Origin: Henningerozyma blattae CBS 6284
Lineage: Eukaryota > Ascomycota > Saccharomycetes > Saccharomycetales > Saccharomycetaceae
Reading direction: 5' to 3'
DNA: 64,000 bases
Assembly (NCBI RefSeq): GCF_000315915.1
Contig: NC_020190.1
Span: 62,001 to 126,000, forward strand
Notes under the pieces: model-generated
Databases searched by the model: none
Seen by the model: only the letters and a program-made list of their open reading frames with translations
Told to the model about the DNA's origin: nothing
Shown here: positions 31,948-42,476 of the stretch, piece by piece
Position numbering within the stretch: position 1 is the first letter of the stretch
Layout of the letters: every line of letters starts with the position of its first letter
Program-made: the position numbers and the translations under genes

Positions 31948-33155
31948 TTCTAATTAATGGACTAACGAATGTATTTATTAGTGTACTTTTATTTTTGCCT
32001 GCAAATCTCTTTTATTACAAATTCCCAGTATATGCTTTTTATGAGAATAATTATTTAAGTAAAACATACTCCGAAAACAAAAATATACTCTCATAGTGCC
32101 AAAAAAGAAATATATATATATATTAAATTAAAGCCAAATAATTCGATGCCACACCATTATATTTAGGATTTTTCGAGGTAATTAAATGAAAAAAAAATTG
32201 GATAGCTATTTTGTTGAAGTTGGCTCTCATAATGATCAACTCCCATCAAATCTCCTGCTTTGTAAATGAATATTAGAAAATTCTGAACTTTTTGATTACT
32301 TGAAGAAAATGATATATCTTTATTGATATATGTAGAAAAATACATATGTATTCTTAGATACTATAGCAATTTAAAATCAAGGGTAAGAATAGGCTATCAC
32401 ATTTTTTCTTATGTAGCTTTTCTTCTTCTATTGTTTGAATCTATTTAAAAATCATAAATCACAGAAGCTACAAGATTACCATGCCAATTTGCTACCTACC
32501 ACTCTTTTTTGCAGTATTAATTATTGATAGGATGCAGTAGTCCGAAATTTTTAACCCAAATAACCTTAAGCTTATTTTGAGGTAAACTTGAAACTGATTT
32601 GAAACTAATGCAAAATATATTTATGAACACTTTTTCTTGGACGCTTTTAATAAATAGCTATATTCTGACTACATATTTCAAATAATATTATATACATTAC
32701 ACCTGAAGGCTCCTTTTATGTTCCTTTAAAAAGACAAGGGAATTGAGTAAAAATATTCTTTTCATTCATCTCTTTAAGGTATGTTTAACACTAACAGGTT
32801 TCAAAAATTATTCACATAATTATCTAAAAAAGAGATGCACAATTTCGACAGAATTTTGTCTAACTATAAAAATTTAGTTTGAATTTATTTTCTGCAGGAT
32901 CTTGAGTTCGAATTTTATTACACTACAATTCTCTTGATCTGCATAAGCTCAGACCAGCTTTTTGAAATTTTATAGTGTGCTAAATAAAGAATATAAAATA
33001 GAATTTTATTCAATTTTCTATAAAGTTCTAAAAATTTAAGTATTATAACTGAATAAATAAAAATTTATACTATAATAATTTAGATGCCAAGATAAGTAAC
33101 TCTTAATTCCTGACTTAGTACTTTACGCATCTTTTCTTTACATATTTTTTCAGAA
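31948..33155. other. Intergenic IME4 promoter side
   Basis: About 1.2 kb AT-rich upstream of IME4. HOS2 (YGL194C), found here in S. cerevisiae, is absent and no remnant is recognisable. A GTATGT at 32,779-32,784 with a CACTAAC a few bases on resembles intron signals, but the spacing is too short for one intron. TTTTTTCAG at 33,145-33,153 is a possible 3' splice site for the small ORF that follows. Confidence 0.4.
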
Positions 33156-33248
33156 AATGTAAAATTCAATAATATCTCGGATCTATTAAAAAAAAATTTA
33201 AACCTAAATGAGTCTAAAATTAAAGAAAAGGGGATCCAATTAAACTCA

Positions 33249-33473
33249 ATGCTAAAAGAGGATCAACTGAAGAATATAGTAAGATGGTTATTTATTGCTT
33301 TAGTAATTAACATTGTTTGGAAAATAACAGGAAAAAAGTTACTTCAATCTCTTATCCTAAGAATATTTTACTTCTTATTTGTTAGCGATGATCCACATGG
33401 AATTAAATGGTGGCAACATTACCCTTACCTAGAGAGAATAGTTTGGAAAATGGTAGATATGCTAGGTGTATAA
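33249..33473 (+). CDS. Small hydrophobic protein, possible YGL194C-A counterpart
   Basis: 74 residues from the first in-frame ATG. A hydrophobic helix (about 12-24, IVRWLFIALVINIVW) and a second hydrophobic stretch (about 29-44) suggest a membrane protein. Five Trp residues and the segment DDPHGIKWWQHYPYLERIVW are unlike chance AT-rich translation. It lies convergent to GCN1's 3' end, between GCN1 and IME4, the place and orientation of the uncharacterised ~80-residue YGL194C-A of S. cerevisiae. I cannot confirm the sequence match from memory. The frame stays open without an ATG back to 33,114, past a TTTTTTCAG at 33,145-33,153, so a 5' exon cannot be excluded. Confidence 0.5.
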   Translation: MLKEDQLKNIVRWLFIALVINIVWKITGKKLLQSLILRIFYFLFVSDDPHGIKWWQHYPYLERIVWKMVDMLGV

Positions 33474-33723
33474 TTTAATTTCACTTAGTATCTCATATTA
33501 ATCATGGATCTTTGATATTTGAACATGGCACGATAATTTTATATACCATTCCTATGCGATTTTTCTTTAATGAGAGTCTTTGCAATTGTAAATATACTGT
33601 TCAATTATTTACAACTTTTATTTTGATGTTATTGATTTAAATGTAGGTAAATTAATATACACATACATATATAAATATATATTATATAGAAGTTGGAAAT
33701 AGTCTATTTTTGAAAGCATTTTC

Positions 33724-36700
33724 TCAAATGTCTTTTTCCAATTCAATATCTCCAATGGCCCAGATTTCTTTTTCATCTTCAAATCTGTCACTGAACATAG
33801 CTTCTGCATCACCACCAGCTGCGATTCTTTCTCTTTCAACACTACCTAATCTTTTACCTACTCTCTTGGTGTAATCACCTATTGATCTCAATTGTACCGG
33901 AACACCAGTTATAGTCTCAATATTTGAACCGTTCTTCGAGATTTTGTCAAACCATTCATTAAATGATGACATATCTTCCTCCTCAACCAATCTGAACATA
34001 GCTAAATAAGCTTTTTCAGCTGCTAATTTGACTGGGATGATTGTTGCACGAATACAAGTAAATACCGAAACACCTAAAACATCATAATATGGCTTGATAC
34101 ATTCTTCATACTTGAATCTAGATAGGGTTCTAACAATTACGATAGCTAATCTTCTAGTTTCAGGGGAGTGATCTGCGTTTTCTAATATTTGAATACCCAA
34201 CTCATTAACTAATCTTTCAATGTTACTGGTACCAATTTCAAAGGATTTTTCAGATAAAATCTTAGACATTGGAGATTTTGTTTCACCTTCTAATAATAGC
34301 ATTTTACCTGCAGCCATCAAACCATTTCTACTGATATATAGTTCGTTAGATTGAATAGCTGCGATAATGAAGTCAACAAACTGATCTCTCAAATCAGTGT
34401 TAAAAATATGAGAAGGGGCATCCTTTAAAAATGAATTCAACGTCAATATGGCAAATCTTGCATTATCACCAGTTAATGAGCTGTTTAATACCTTATCTGT
34501 TAAAATATGCTTAGCTTCATCAACTGATAAAAGCTCTGATAGAGAACCAATCAATTTAGCGTATGCAACAGCTAAACTATCACTACTTGAAAAGAATTCT
34601 TCTTCAACTAAGTTAATTATAGCTGCTTTAGAATTCTCATTCAATTTAGAACCTGCCTTGATAATAACTTCCAATAAGGCATTTGACATTGCAGTTTTAA
34701 TACCATCATTTGCTGCTTGTTTGGTACCTGTAACTAATTCAATAACTAAAGGATCTACTCTTGGTTGATACTCGATCAAAGTACCAAGAGCTTTAGCAGC
34801 ACGTAGACGTAATATTTCATGAGTTGGATCGGATAAAGATTTAACAAAAGTTCTTTGTAATTGGGGAATAAATGGTCTTAAAAATTGTGGAATCTTACTA
34901 AACAAAATATTCAATGCATATAAGATAGCAGCTTTAATATGACCGCCAAATCTTTCACCAACAACACGAATTAATGGACCAGTAATAACACTTACAAATG
35001 GTTTTAGGTTAGCTGCTGGTGTCTTAGAGACAATATCCGCAATAGCTAAAGCAGATGCTTCACGCTCGTCATTTGAACCATACAATAAACCATGTAAAAA
35101 TATAGGTAAAATACAACCCGGACCTCTAGGTAAAGCAAATGCGGCGATATCTGTTCCTTCCTTACCAGTTAAGTGTAACGCCTGTTTAGTTGGAATTACT
35201 AGCTTTTCTAGCATTGATTTGTCTTGCTTCTTAATTAGAACAGATAGAGTTTTAAAGGCCCCATTAACGATTGTTGGATCTTCATGATCTAATGATGGGA
35301 TTTCACGAGAAACCAAATCAGGTGTGTAAATGTCATAATCTAATGTAGTATATTCAAAAAAGTTGGGTAAACGGTTTAAAATAACCACACGCTTTTCCAG
35401 ATTCTCGCTCTTTAATAATGACATTATTTGTTGTAATAATGGATGCAAACCTTCGTTGTCGTTCACTGATAATAATACTTTATCAAAACTTTGTTCTAAT
35501 GACTCTCTATTTTCAGTGGAGATATCCTTAATAATTAAACTATCAACTAATGAGTTGATAATTGTAGATAATCTTCTGTATAATGCAGATCCAGCCACTT
35601 CTGCTAAGGAGCCCAGAGCAGAAGCTCTAAATCCATCAATTGGCTGAGTCAATAAGGTAGGTATTAAAATTGGGAAAATTACTTCTGATTTTGTCGCCAT
35701 AATTTCTTGTAAACCCAATAATGCATTCTCTGAGTTTTCCGAAGACTTTAGGATGTTTAATAAATATGGTAGAATTTCGTCTACAGCAACCTTACCAACT
35801 ACATTTTGGTACACATCAAATACAGAAGCTGCTGATTGTCTGACAGCTTCGCTACCATCAATTAATGTGGTACGGATGATATTAACAATAATAGATTGAT
35901 ATTGTTCCAATGATTCCGCAGAAGAAGGTTCAATTAAAGCGGTTAATGCAATACAAATACCTTGTCTAGAGTTAGAATCATCGGAAGAGTTCACATTTTC
36001 CTCTAAAGTTGGCAATAATTGAGACATAGCATTACTACCAACACGACGAACTAGATCACCCAAAGTTTGAGCAGCAATATTACGTAATGTAACTGAAGTT
36101 GAACCCAGCTTGGAAACAATCATACCAGTTAAAGTGGGTAAAATCTCCTTTATAGTACGAGGTGTATTAGGAACCAATGCCTTCCAAATATCAACAGTAT
36201 TAGCTCTGACAATACCAGAAGTATCATTTCTACAGACAAATAAGGCAGCAAGGATTTTATCACGACGTTCTTGACCCAAAATCTCAACCATCTTTTTAGT
36301 AACTTCACCGCTGTATTCAGATTCTTCGTCGAATTCATTTTTGGAGGAAATACCGGTAACTTGGAATAACAAATCACCTGTTAATTGAACCGAAGATAGA
36401 CGAATACGTTCATTTTCATTGAACATACCTTGTTCCAATTCAGGTAATAATAAATCAATGGCCTTTGTAGCGTAATTTCTAACGATTAATTTACCAGCCT
36501 TTAGAGCCGTCTCACGTATGCTTTCATCAGTATCAGCCAAACCAGCTAAAATGGGCTGGATAGTCTGATTAATATAAGGCGCAAATTGAGTACCAAAACA
36601 GACTGGCAAGAAAAGTAATAATGGCATGAAACCTTCCCTCACATACGCACGAAAGTTTGTGACACCAGATAGAATAGATGGTAACAATTCTTCCAATTTT

Positions 36701-39700
36701 GAAACACCTAAACCACTAATAACTTCCGCTAGAGCTTGAGCAGACCCTAGACGGTCGCCTGATCTGTTATCATCCTCTAATGTAGCAAACAGACTTGGAA
36801 TCAAATCAGGGAATTGAGCTTCACCTAATCTTTCCACAAGAGCACCTAATGCACGTGCTGCAGTTGCCCTAGTACTTGGCACAGGATCGACCATTGCAAT
36901 CTCTACTTCATCGATTAATTGTTGCAAGTAAGGAATTAAATCCTTTGAATCAACCAAAATAGCCATATTACCGACAATCTTACATGCTTTCCTCTTAGTA
37001 TTAGCAGATCTTTCATGCATACCACGATGAATGACGTGAATAATCAATGCCAGAGATGGACCGTCAATATAATGAACAAATTGAGTTTGAATTAAGGAAT
37101 CTAAGGCTTCTTCAGTATAATTTGTTGGGTCACCAATAGCTTTAATCAATGCTGGAACTAATTTTTGAATTTCTGGATTTCTAATGACTTCACCAAAACG
37201 CTTTAGTGACTCATCAGCAGATTTACGAACTTCTTTATGGGAATCATTCAAAACACCAACAATTTCTGGAATAATGGTTGCTAAGGAGTTTGATAGCTGA
37301 GTAGGGTCCAAGTAGGCCATATTACCTAACAATTCGACGGAGCCCCTCTTTGTTCTCCAGGAGATTTCGTCCAAGTTTGAAACTGCAACAGGAATCAATT
37401 TTTTGATACCAAAACTTGTAGTATGAGCCATAATAGCTTTAGTTGCTTCAGCTGTAGCGTGTCTAACATCTGGTACTGAATCACCTAGGTTTTTTAAAAT
37501 ATTCGGTAAAACCTCAATAACATATGGCTCGAAAAATTTACCTAAAGACTTTGACAAATATTCAAAGGCATACGCAACAGATTCACGCCTAATGGCCTCC
37601 TTTTTATCTTCAGCAGCTTCGATCAAATTACGAATGATATCAAAATCAGATAATGCAGAAATACCATAACCTTGAACTAGACCAGCAATACCCCAAGCAG
37701 CACCCTTACGAATTGATTTTGGAATAGTAGGATTTAAAAGTTTATCCATTAGAGTGTTAATATAGGATTCAACGTCCTTACTAAACATCTTTACCAATGG
37801 AGATAAACATTGAGAAACGGCTTGCTGAACGTCAGATGATGGGGTATCTAATGTATTTAATAATCTTTCAACAATAGTAGTAATTCTTGCATCACCTTTA
37901 GGTAAATGTGTAGCTAATGAACCATAAAGGATAATAACATTTTCTTTAATTGCTGCATCTTGGTATGCCGTCAATGACTCTTCGAATACCGGAATCAATT
38001 CTTCAACCTTCTTAGCACCATGTTCCGTAATGATTTCTACACCTGCTTCCTTCATTTCTTGTCTTACCAATAAGTTTCTATCACCCAAAGCTCCATCTTC
38101 AATGAGGAACCTGATAACAGAGATAATAGTATCTCCTTCCTCAGTAAAAACATCAGATAATTCTCTTAAAGCAATTGCTATTGTGCTTCTTGCTTCCCAA
38201 GGATCCTCACGCTCAGCAGCAGTTGTTATAACCAAACCATATTCATCCAGCATATCTTCTAAAGGTTGAGCTTTTTCTTTATAAAAGCTAATTAGTAACT
38301 TTAAGTAAGAATCCAAAGCATGTAAATTTGTCTCTTTAAGATGTAAGACAGAAGCAGCAAAAGCTCTAGCTGCAAACAAACGTAAACCACTATCAGATTG
38401 CTTAAAGAAATTTAATAAATTAGATGGCAATTCATCTGTAATTTCAAACTTGCTAAAATCCCAAATAAAATTTGCAGTTTCTCTATTAGATTCTTCTGAA
38501 TCAAATCGGCAAATATAAATTTCTGGAGAAAAGTTCATGAATGGTTCCAGTTCAAATTCACCATCTATAGCTTCCAAAATGGTTGCACGAACGAATGGGT
38601 TTGGTGATAGTATTGAAGATAAAATTACAGTAAGATCTTCGGAAGTTGGAGCTGTTGAGATTGATTGAGATAAGGAATTAAAACACTCTTTAGCCATCTT
38701 GGCTTGAGAGGGTAAAGCCAGTAGAGAGAATAAAACTGTCAAGATTGGAACTCTTGGAATTGAAGGATCTTCGAAAACTTCAGCATGAACAGCGACAATC
38801 TCCATTGCTAGCATTAAATGTTCTTCATTTTTATCTTCTTCAACAAAATCACTTCTAGAAATTGGCTTATCAGCATTGCTAATAGCAGCTTTTTTACCTT
38901 CTTCCAAAACAACAATTAATAATGGTAACAAATAAGTCAAACTTAATGCATCTAATGGCTTTCTATCTGCAATGAACTTTACTTTGAAAAGGATTCTGGT
39001 GAGTAATTCCGATATTGGCTCTTGGGTAAAGTTATCTGGTATATGGTTCACATTATGAACACGAAGAGTAGCCAAACCAATAAAAAATCTTGTTTTTTCT
39101 AATCTGGAAGACATATTCTTTGAAAGGTTTAGAAAAGTATCAATAGCTTGAGTGTCAATTAAATGAAATGAATTAGAAGTTTGGGTCAACTTTAATAAAG
39201 CATTTACAGCAACCGGATACCAAATTTCAGCACCATTACTAGCTAGTGTAGCATCATTACTTAAAATGTCGATAATATTAATAGAACGGAATAAAGATAA
39301 CTGTAATTTTGTGATTCTAGTTCTAATTTGTGATTCTTTTTCTAATTGAGCATTAACCAATATTTGCTCTTCTTTTGATAGTTTTTTAACATTTTTCTTT
39401 GCTTGCTCTTTTCTAATACTCTGTTCCCATTTCAAAGTTTCGTAATCCTTACGGTTTTTATCAGATAATTTTTTAGCAATATCTTTGTCTAATACATTGA
39501 TTACTAATTCACCTTCCAATCCTGACCAAATCTGTAAATCTTCTGCTGTAATATGGAATAATTCCTCCGTATTAAGATCTCTATTTATCAAATCAGTAAT
39601 TAATGGTGCCATAACTGTTGGGTTAATGAATGTTGCATAAGAAGCAGCTTTACTGGCACAATAGTATATTTCTGTTTTAGTCATGTTTTTGTCTAACATA

Positions 39701-41754
39701 ATGGAAGAAATACGTTCCACTAGCTCAGTTGAATGATCCTTAATAATGTTGAATGGATCTAAACCAGCAGACAAGGCTAAACTAGCCCATCCATTTTTCA
39801 AACGGAAGAATTTGCTTTGAGCGACAATTAAATTACGAATTAAAATCTTAGAGAGAATTTCCTTATTCTCAAGTGGTTGACTAATAGCGTCAAAAACAGA
39901 TGAAATATAACTGTACGAAGTAGTGTTCTCGGTTGTATCCTCAATAATAGTGTTAATTTTTTCCTCTAAAGAGCTAATGATACTGAACCCAATTATGCTT
40001 GGATAAATGCTAAATAACTGTTTTAATAATTGAACTGCTAATAAACGCTCTTCAGAGGATAAGACAGTAGATAAAGTTAACTCCAAAAATGAAACACCCA
40101 AAGTGGTTGAAGGTAAAGATTCAAAAATAAGGCCAATAGCTTTTTGAATTTGTTCTATTTTTAAAACGTTAATACGATTTATAAATTGGAAAGAAGACAA
40201 ATTTGCTCGCTGATTTGTTTTAGGATGATGTGATAAAGTATCTTTAATAAAATCTAAGCACTCAGCCGAGAAGGTGCATAAAATATCTGTTGTTGCATAT
40301 TCAGAACACTCTAGGAAACATTGATTCCAAATTTTTTTCAAGACTGGCTTTTTTTCCTTCAGACCATCGCTGATAACTTTATTGATATTTTCGATCTGTT
40401 CATTTAAAAGAAAGTAATGTTTAAAGAAGGCCAATAACATAGCATCCAAGGCAATTTCATTAGATTCTTTTGAAACATAGGCTGATAAATTATTCACCAA
40501 TTTTTTCGAAAGATCATTATCTATTATAGGCACATTAACCAAAATCTTTGAAGCATTTGTCTTGTAATCAGCATTCAAATTAGATTTTATGTTTTTAAAT
40601 ATTTCATCTACGAATTTGCTTAAGCATTTTAAATCGGTATTTTTTGGATCACAGGAGTTCAATAGCATAATTACTGAGTTTAACGATGCGTTTCTTACTA
40701 CTTCTTTGGTACTTTTCAATGAGGTAAATGACTGAGACATAAGTTTAGAAGATGAATAGATTTCGATCAAATCAATCTTAGAAGCGTTTATAGCATGATA
40801 AAATTCGGTTGACATGCTAAAGGCCAATTCTGGGGCCCTTAGATTAGCTTTTTCAAGGTTTGGAATAAAATGCTTCTTAAATAAATCTAGAGTAACAAAT
40901 TCATTAATAAATGGCGATAAACCAGTAGCCAAACAGTAAGTGGATGGCGGATTTTTGCCTAAGATGACTTCCTTACCAACAAAAACACAAGCTTTCTCTG
41001 AATAATTTACTCTGAGAATGTTGTTTAAAACTGGTTGCTGAGAAAATAATTGGAGAGTTGATTGAGTTAAAGAACCCAAGATGATCAAAATACCAGATAC
41101 TGGTAATGAAAGCTTAGTATAATCCTCAAGAACAGTTTTACATATAAAGTTCATATAATGTTCAGCAGTATCCTTATTATTTCTAAAAACAGATACAAAG
41201 GTCTTAATATTAGATTGTAATACGCTATGACGAATTCTCCTCCTATGTTGGTTTTGTTTTTCGAGAGTCTTCCTTGAATGCTCATGGTTATCAATAGAGA
41301 TTTCAATTGCTGCAGATGTGCAAATTTGCGACTGTAATAATTTTACAGCATTTTCCTCAAAAATAGTTATATCTTTACTTGCGTATTTCCAGAATGCGTC
41401 AATCCATTCCAAAATATTTAAATAATCAGAAACAGCTTTCGTACCTGGCTTCTTTATCACTTGTTCAGAAATGAAATGAATGTACTTTTCTAAAAAGGCT
41501 GGTTGCAATTGTAAAATCTCAAGGAAAATAGAAATAACCAATTTTTTGGACTTATAATCTTGGTATATAGTAAACGTCTTCAACAAGACAACAGAAACAC
41601 GTGCCAGATCAGAATCAGAAAGTTTTTTGTCCTTAATTAATTCTAAAATATTAGCTAAATAAGGGGATCTATTAGAAACCAATGAATCATTGCATGTCTT
41701 TTCTAATTCTGGCGCCAACACTTCCCAGGAAACCACCACTTCAGCAGTTGACAT
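33724..41754 (-). CDS. GCN1: GCN1, ribosome-associated activator of Gcn2 kinase
   Basis: 2,676 residues, compared with 2,672 in S. cerevisiae. A very long HEAT-repeat protein that, with Gcn20, sits on stalled or collided ribosomes and passes the uncharged-tRNA signal to the eIF2-alpha kinase Gcn2. The N-terminal three-quarters bind ribosomes and Gcn20. The eEF3-like HEAT region (about 1,330-1,640) is the most conserved part (IRKGAAWGIAGLVQGYGI, DEISWRTKRGSVELLGNMAY, PSTRATAARALGALVERLGE). The C-terminal third includes the Gcn2 RWD-binding segment. The frame is intact from the ATG at 41,752-41,754 to the stop. Neighbours MDS3 and YIP4 match YGL195W-YGL198W, with the small gene DSD1 (YGL196W) absent. 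The 3' end is about 250 bp from the small ORF at 33,473. Confidence 0.97.
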   Translation of the reverse strand: MSTAEVVVSWEVLAPELEKTCNDSLVSNRSPYLANILELIKDKKLSDSDLARVSVVLLKTFTIYQDYKSKKLVISIFLEILQLQPAFLEKYIHFISEQVIKKPGTKAVSDYLNILEWIDAFWKYASKDITIFEENAVKLLQSQICTSAAIEISIDNHEHSRKTLEKQNQHRRRIRHSVLQSNIKTFVSVFRNNKDTAEHYMNFICKTVLEDYTKLSLPVSGILIILGSLTQSTLQLFSQQPVLNNILRVNYSEKACVFVGKEVILGKNPPSTYCLATGLSPFINEFVTLDLFKKHFIPNLEKANLRAPELAFSMSTEFYHAINASKIDLIEIYSSSKLMSQSFTSLKSTKEVVRNASLNSVIMLLNSCDPKNTDLKCLSKFVDEIFKNIKSNLNADYKTNASKILVNVPIIDNDLSKKLVNNLSAYVSKESNEIALDAMLLAFFKHYFLLNEQIENINKVISDGLKEKKPVLKKIWNQCFLECSEYATTDILCTFSAECLDFIKDTLSHHPKTNQRANLSSFQFINRINVLKIEQIQKAIGLIFESLPSTTLGVSFLELTLSTVLSSEERLLAVQLLKQLFSIYPSIIGFSIISSLEEKINTIIEDTTENTTSYSYISSVFDAISQPLENKEILSKILIRNLIVAQSKFFRLKNGWASLALSAGLDPFNIIKDHSTELVERISSIMLDKNMTKTEIYYCASKAASYATFINPTVMAPLITDLINRDLNTEELFHITAEDLQIWSGLEGELVINVLDKDIAKKLSDKNRKDYETLKWEQSIRKEQAKKNVKKLSKEEQILVNAQLEKESQIRTRITKLQLSLFRSINIIDILSNDATLASNGAEIWYPVAVNALLKLTQTSNSFHLIDTQAIDTFLNLSKNMSSRLEKTRFFIGLATLRVHNVNHIPDNFTQEPISELLTRILFKVKFIADRKPLDALSLTYLLPLLIVVLEEGKKAAISNADKPISRSDFVEEDKNEEHLMLAMEIVAVHAEVFEDPSIPRVPILTVLFSLLALPSQAKMAKECFNSLSQSISTAPTSEDLTVILSSILSPNPFVRATILEAIDGEFELEPFMNFSPEIYICRFDSEESNRETANFIWDFSKFEITDELPSNLLNFFKQSDSGLRLFAARAFAASVLHLKETNLHALDSYLKLLISFYKEKAQPLEDMLDEYGLVITTAAEREDPWEARSTIAIALRELSDVFTEEGDTIISVIRFLIEDGALGDRNLLVRQEMKEAGVEIITEHGAKKVEELIPVFEESLTAYQDAAIKENVIILYGSLATHLPKGDARITTIVERLLNTLDTPSSDVQQAVSQCLSPLVKMFSKDVESYINTLMDKLLNPTIPKSIRKGAAWGIAGLVQGYGISALSDFDIIRNLIEAAEDKKEAIRRESVAYAFEYLSKSLGKFFEPYVIEVLPNILKNLGDSVPDVRHATAEATKAIMAHTTSFGIKKLIPVAVSNLDEISWRTKRGSVELLGNMAYLDPTQLSNSLATIIPEIVGVLNDSHKEVRKSADESLKRFGEVIRNPEIQKLVPALIKAIGDPTNYTEEALDSLIQTQFVHYIDGPSLALIIHVIHRGMHERSANTKRKACKIVGNMAILVDSKDLIPYLQQLIDEVEIAMVDPVPSTRATAARALGALVERLGEAQFPDLIPSLFATLEDDNRSGDRLGSAQALAEVISGLGVSKLEELLPSILSGVTNFRAYVREGFMPLLLFLPVCFGTQFAPYINQTIQPILAGLADTDESIRETALKAGKLIVRNYATKAIDLLLPELEQGMFNENERIRLSSVQLTGDLLFQVTGISSKNEFDEESEYSGEVTKKMVEILGQERRDKILAALFVCRNDTSGIVRANTVDIWKALVPNTPRTIKEILPTLTGMIVSKLGSTSVTLRNIAAQTLGDLVRRVGSNAMSQLLPTLEENVNSSDDSNSRQGICIALTALIEPSSAESLEQYQSIIVNIIRTTLIDGSEAVRQSAASVFDVYQNVVGKVAVDEILPYLLNILKSSENSENALLGLQEIMATKSEVIFPILIPTLLTQPIDGFRASALGSLAEVAGSALYRRLSTIINSLVDSLIIKDISTENRESLEQSFDKVLLSVNDNEGLHPLLQQIMSLLKSENLEKRVVILNRLPNFFEYTTLDYDIYTPDLVSREIPSLDHEDPTIVNGAFKTLSVLIKKQDKSMLEKLVIPTKQALHLTGKEGTDIAAFALPRGPGCILPIFLHGLLYGSNDEREASALAIADIVSKTPAANLKPFVSVITGPLIRVVGERFGGHIKAAILYALNILFSKIPQFLRPFIPQLQRTFVKSLSDPTHEILRLRAAKALGTLIEYQPRVDPLVIELVTGTKQAANDGIKTAMSNALLEVIIKAGSKLNENSKAAIINLVEEEFFSSSDSLAVAYAKLIGSLSELLSVDEAKHILTDKVLNSSLTGDNARFAILTLNSFLKDAPSHIFNTDLRDQFVDFIIAAIQSNELYISRNGLMAAGKMLLLEGETKSPMSKILSEKSFEIGTSNIERLVNELGIQILENADHSPETRRLAIVIVRTLSRFKYEECIKPYYDVLGVSVFTCIRATIIPVKLAAEKAYLAMFRLVEEEDMSSFNEWFDKISKNGSNIETITGVPVQLRSIGDYTKRVGKRLGSVERERIAAGGDAEAMFSDRFEDEKEIWAIGDIELEKDI

Positions 41755-42476
41755 CTCGAAATTATTCTCAACGATAAACGAGTTTGGATTTCTTAGAAAG
41801 ATTGGCTTTTTGTATTAAATGTACAAAAGAAAAAGAGTTAAAAAAAGATTAACAGAGCTATTTTTAATAAAATAATAAAATGAATCTTATTACTTTGTTG
41901 GCTGCTACCAAGTATGAATTTTCAGTGATGAACCGAGTTTTCAGATTCGAAAATCTTCGGTTAAAGCTCTGCTCGGAATTTTCAAACCCTACAAAGAAAA
42001 TATTAAAAATTTCGACGACTACAAAATTTTTGAAAAGAGAACTATAAAAGGAAGACATTTTTTACTTTCGGGTTCGAATTGACTAAAAAAAAATTTCTTT
42101 TAGTTAAAAATTAGAAAATCTTCATCAACTATAACAGTCGATGAGGAGAGGTTTTAGTTTCATTAAACATCCGTGCCCTAATCAGGCGGAAGTCACCCTA
42201 GATTTAAGTGAATGCTTGCATTCTAGTTTATCATGGGTCGATGTGGATTGTGCCGTGGCCGTTTCACCACCTTTATAGCGGTGCTTTGACTAGCAAAAAC
42301 TGAGGCTGTATTATCTTTTGTAGTTTTGGACTTGTAAATAATTTTAGTTAATTGTCTTAGCATCTTCTGCTGAGGTATCATAGATACTTGAGCATACTAT
42401 CATATGAGAGATAAGCATTAAACCGGTGCCTACGTAAATAATATATGAAAATTGACATATATACGATTGAGTCAAT
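41755..42476. promoter_or_regulatory. GCN1 upstream region with a GC-richer island
   Basis: 722 bp between GCN1's start and the 3' end of MDS3. DSD1, located here in S. cerevisiae, is missing. A segment at about 42,130-42,310 is clearly richer in G+C than its surroundings and contains the short hairpin GAATGCTTGCATTC and other self-complementary words (CACC...GGTG). It could be UAS DNA or a small structured RNA. No H/ACA or C/D boxes could be placed confidently. Confidence 0.4.

Noticed and set aside
42070..42085. GGTTCGAATTG as a tRNA B-box
   Set aside because: No acceptor stem, D-arm or anticodon arm upstream.
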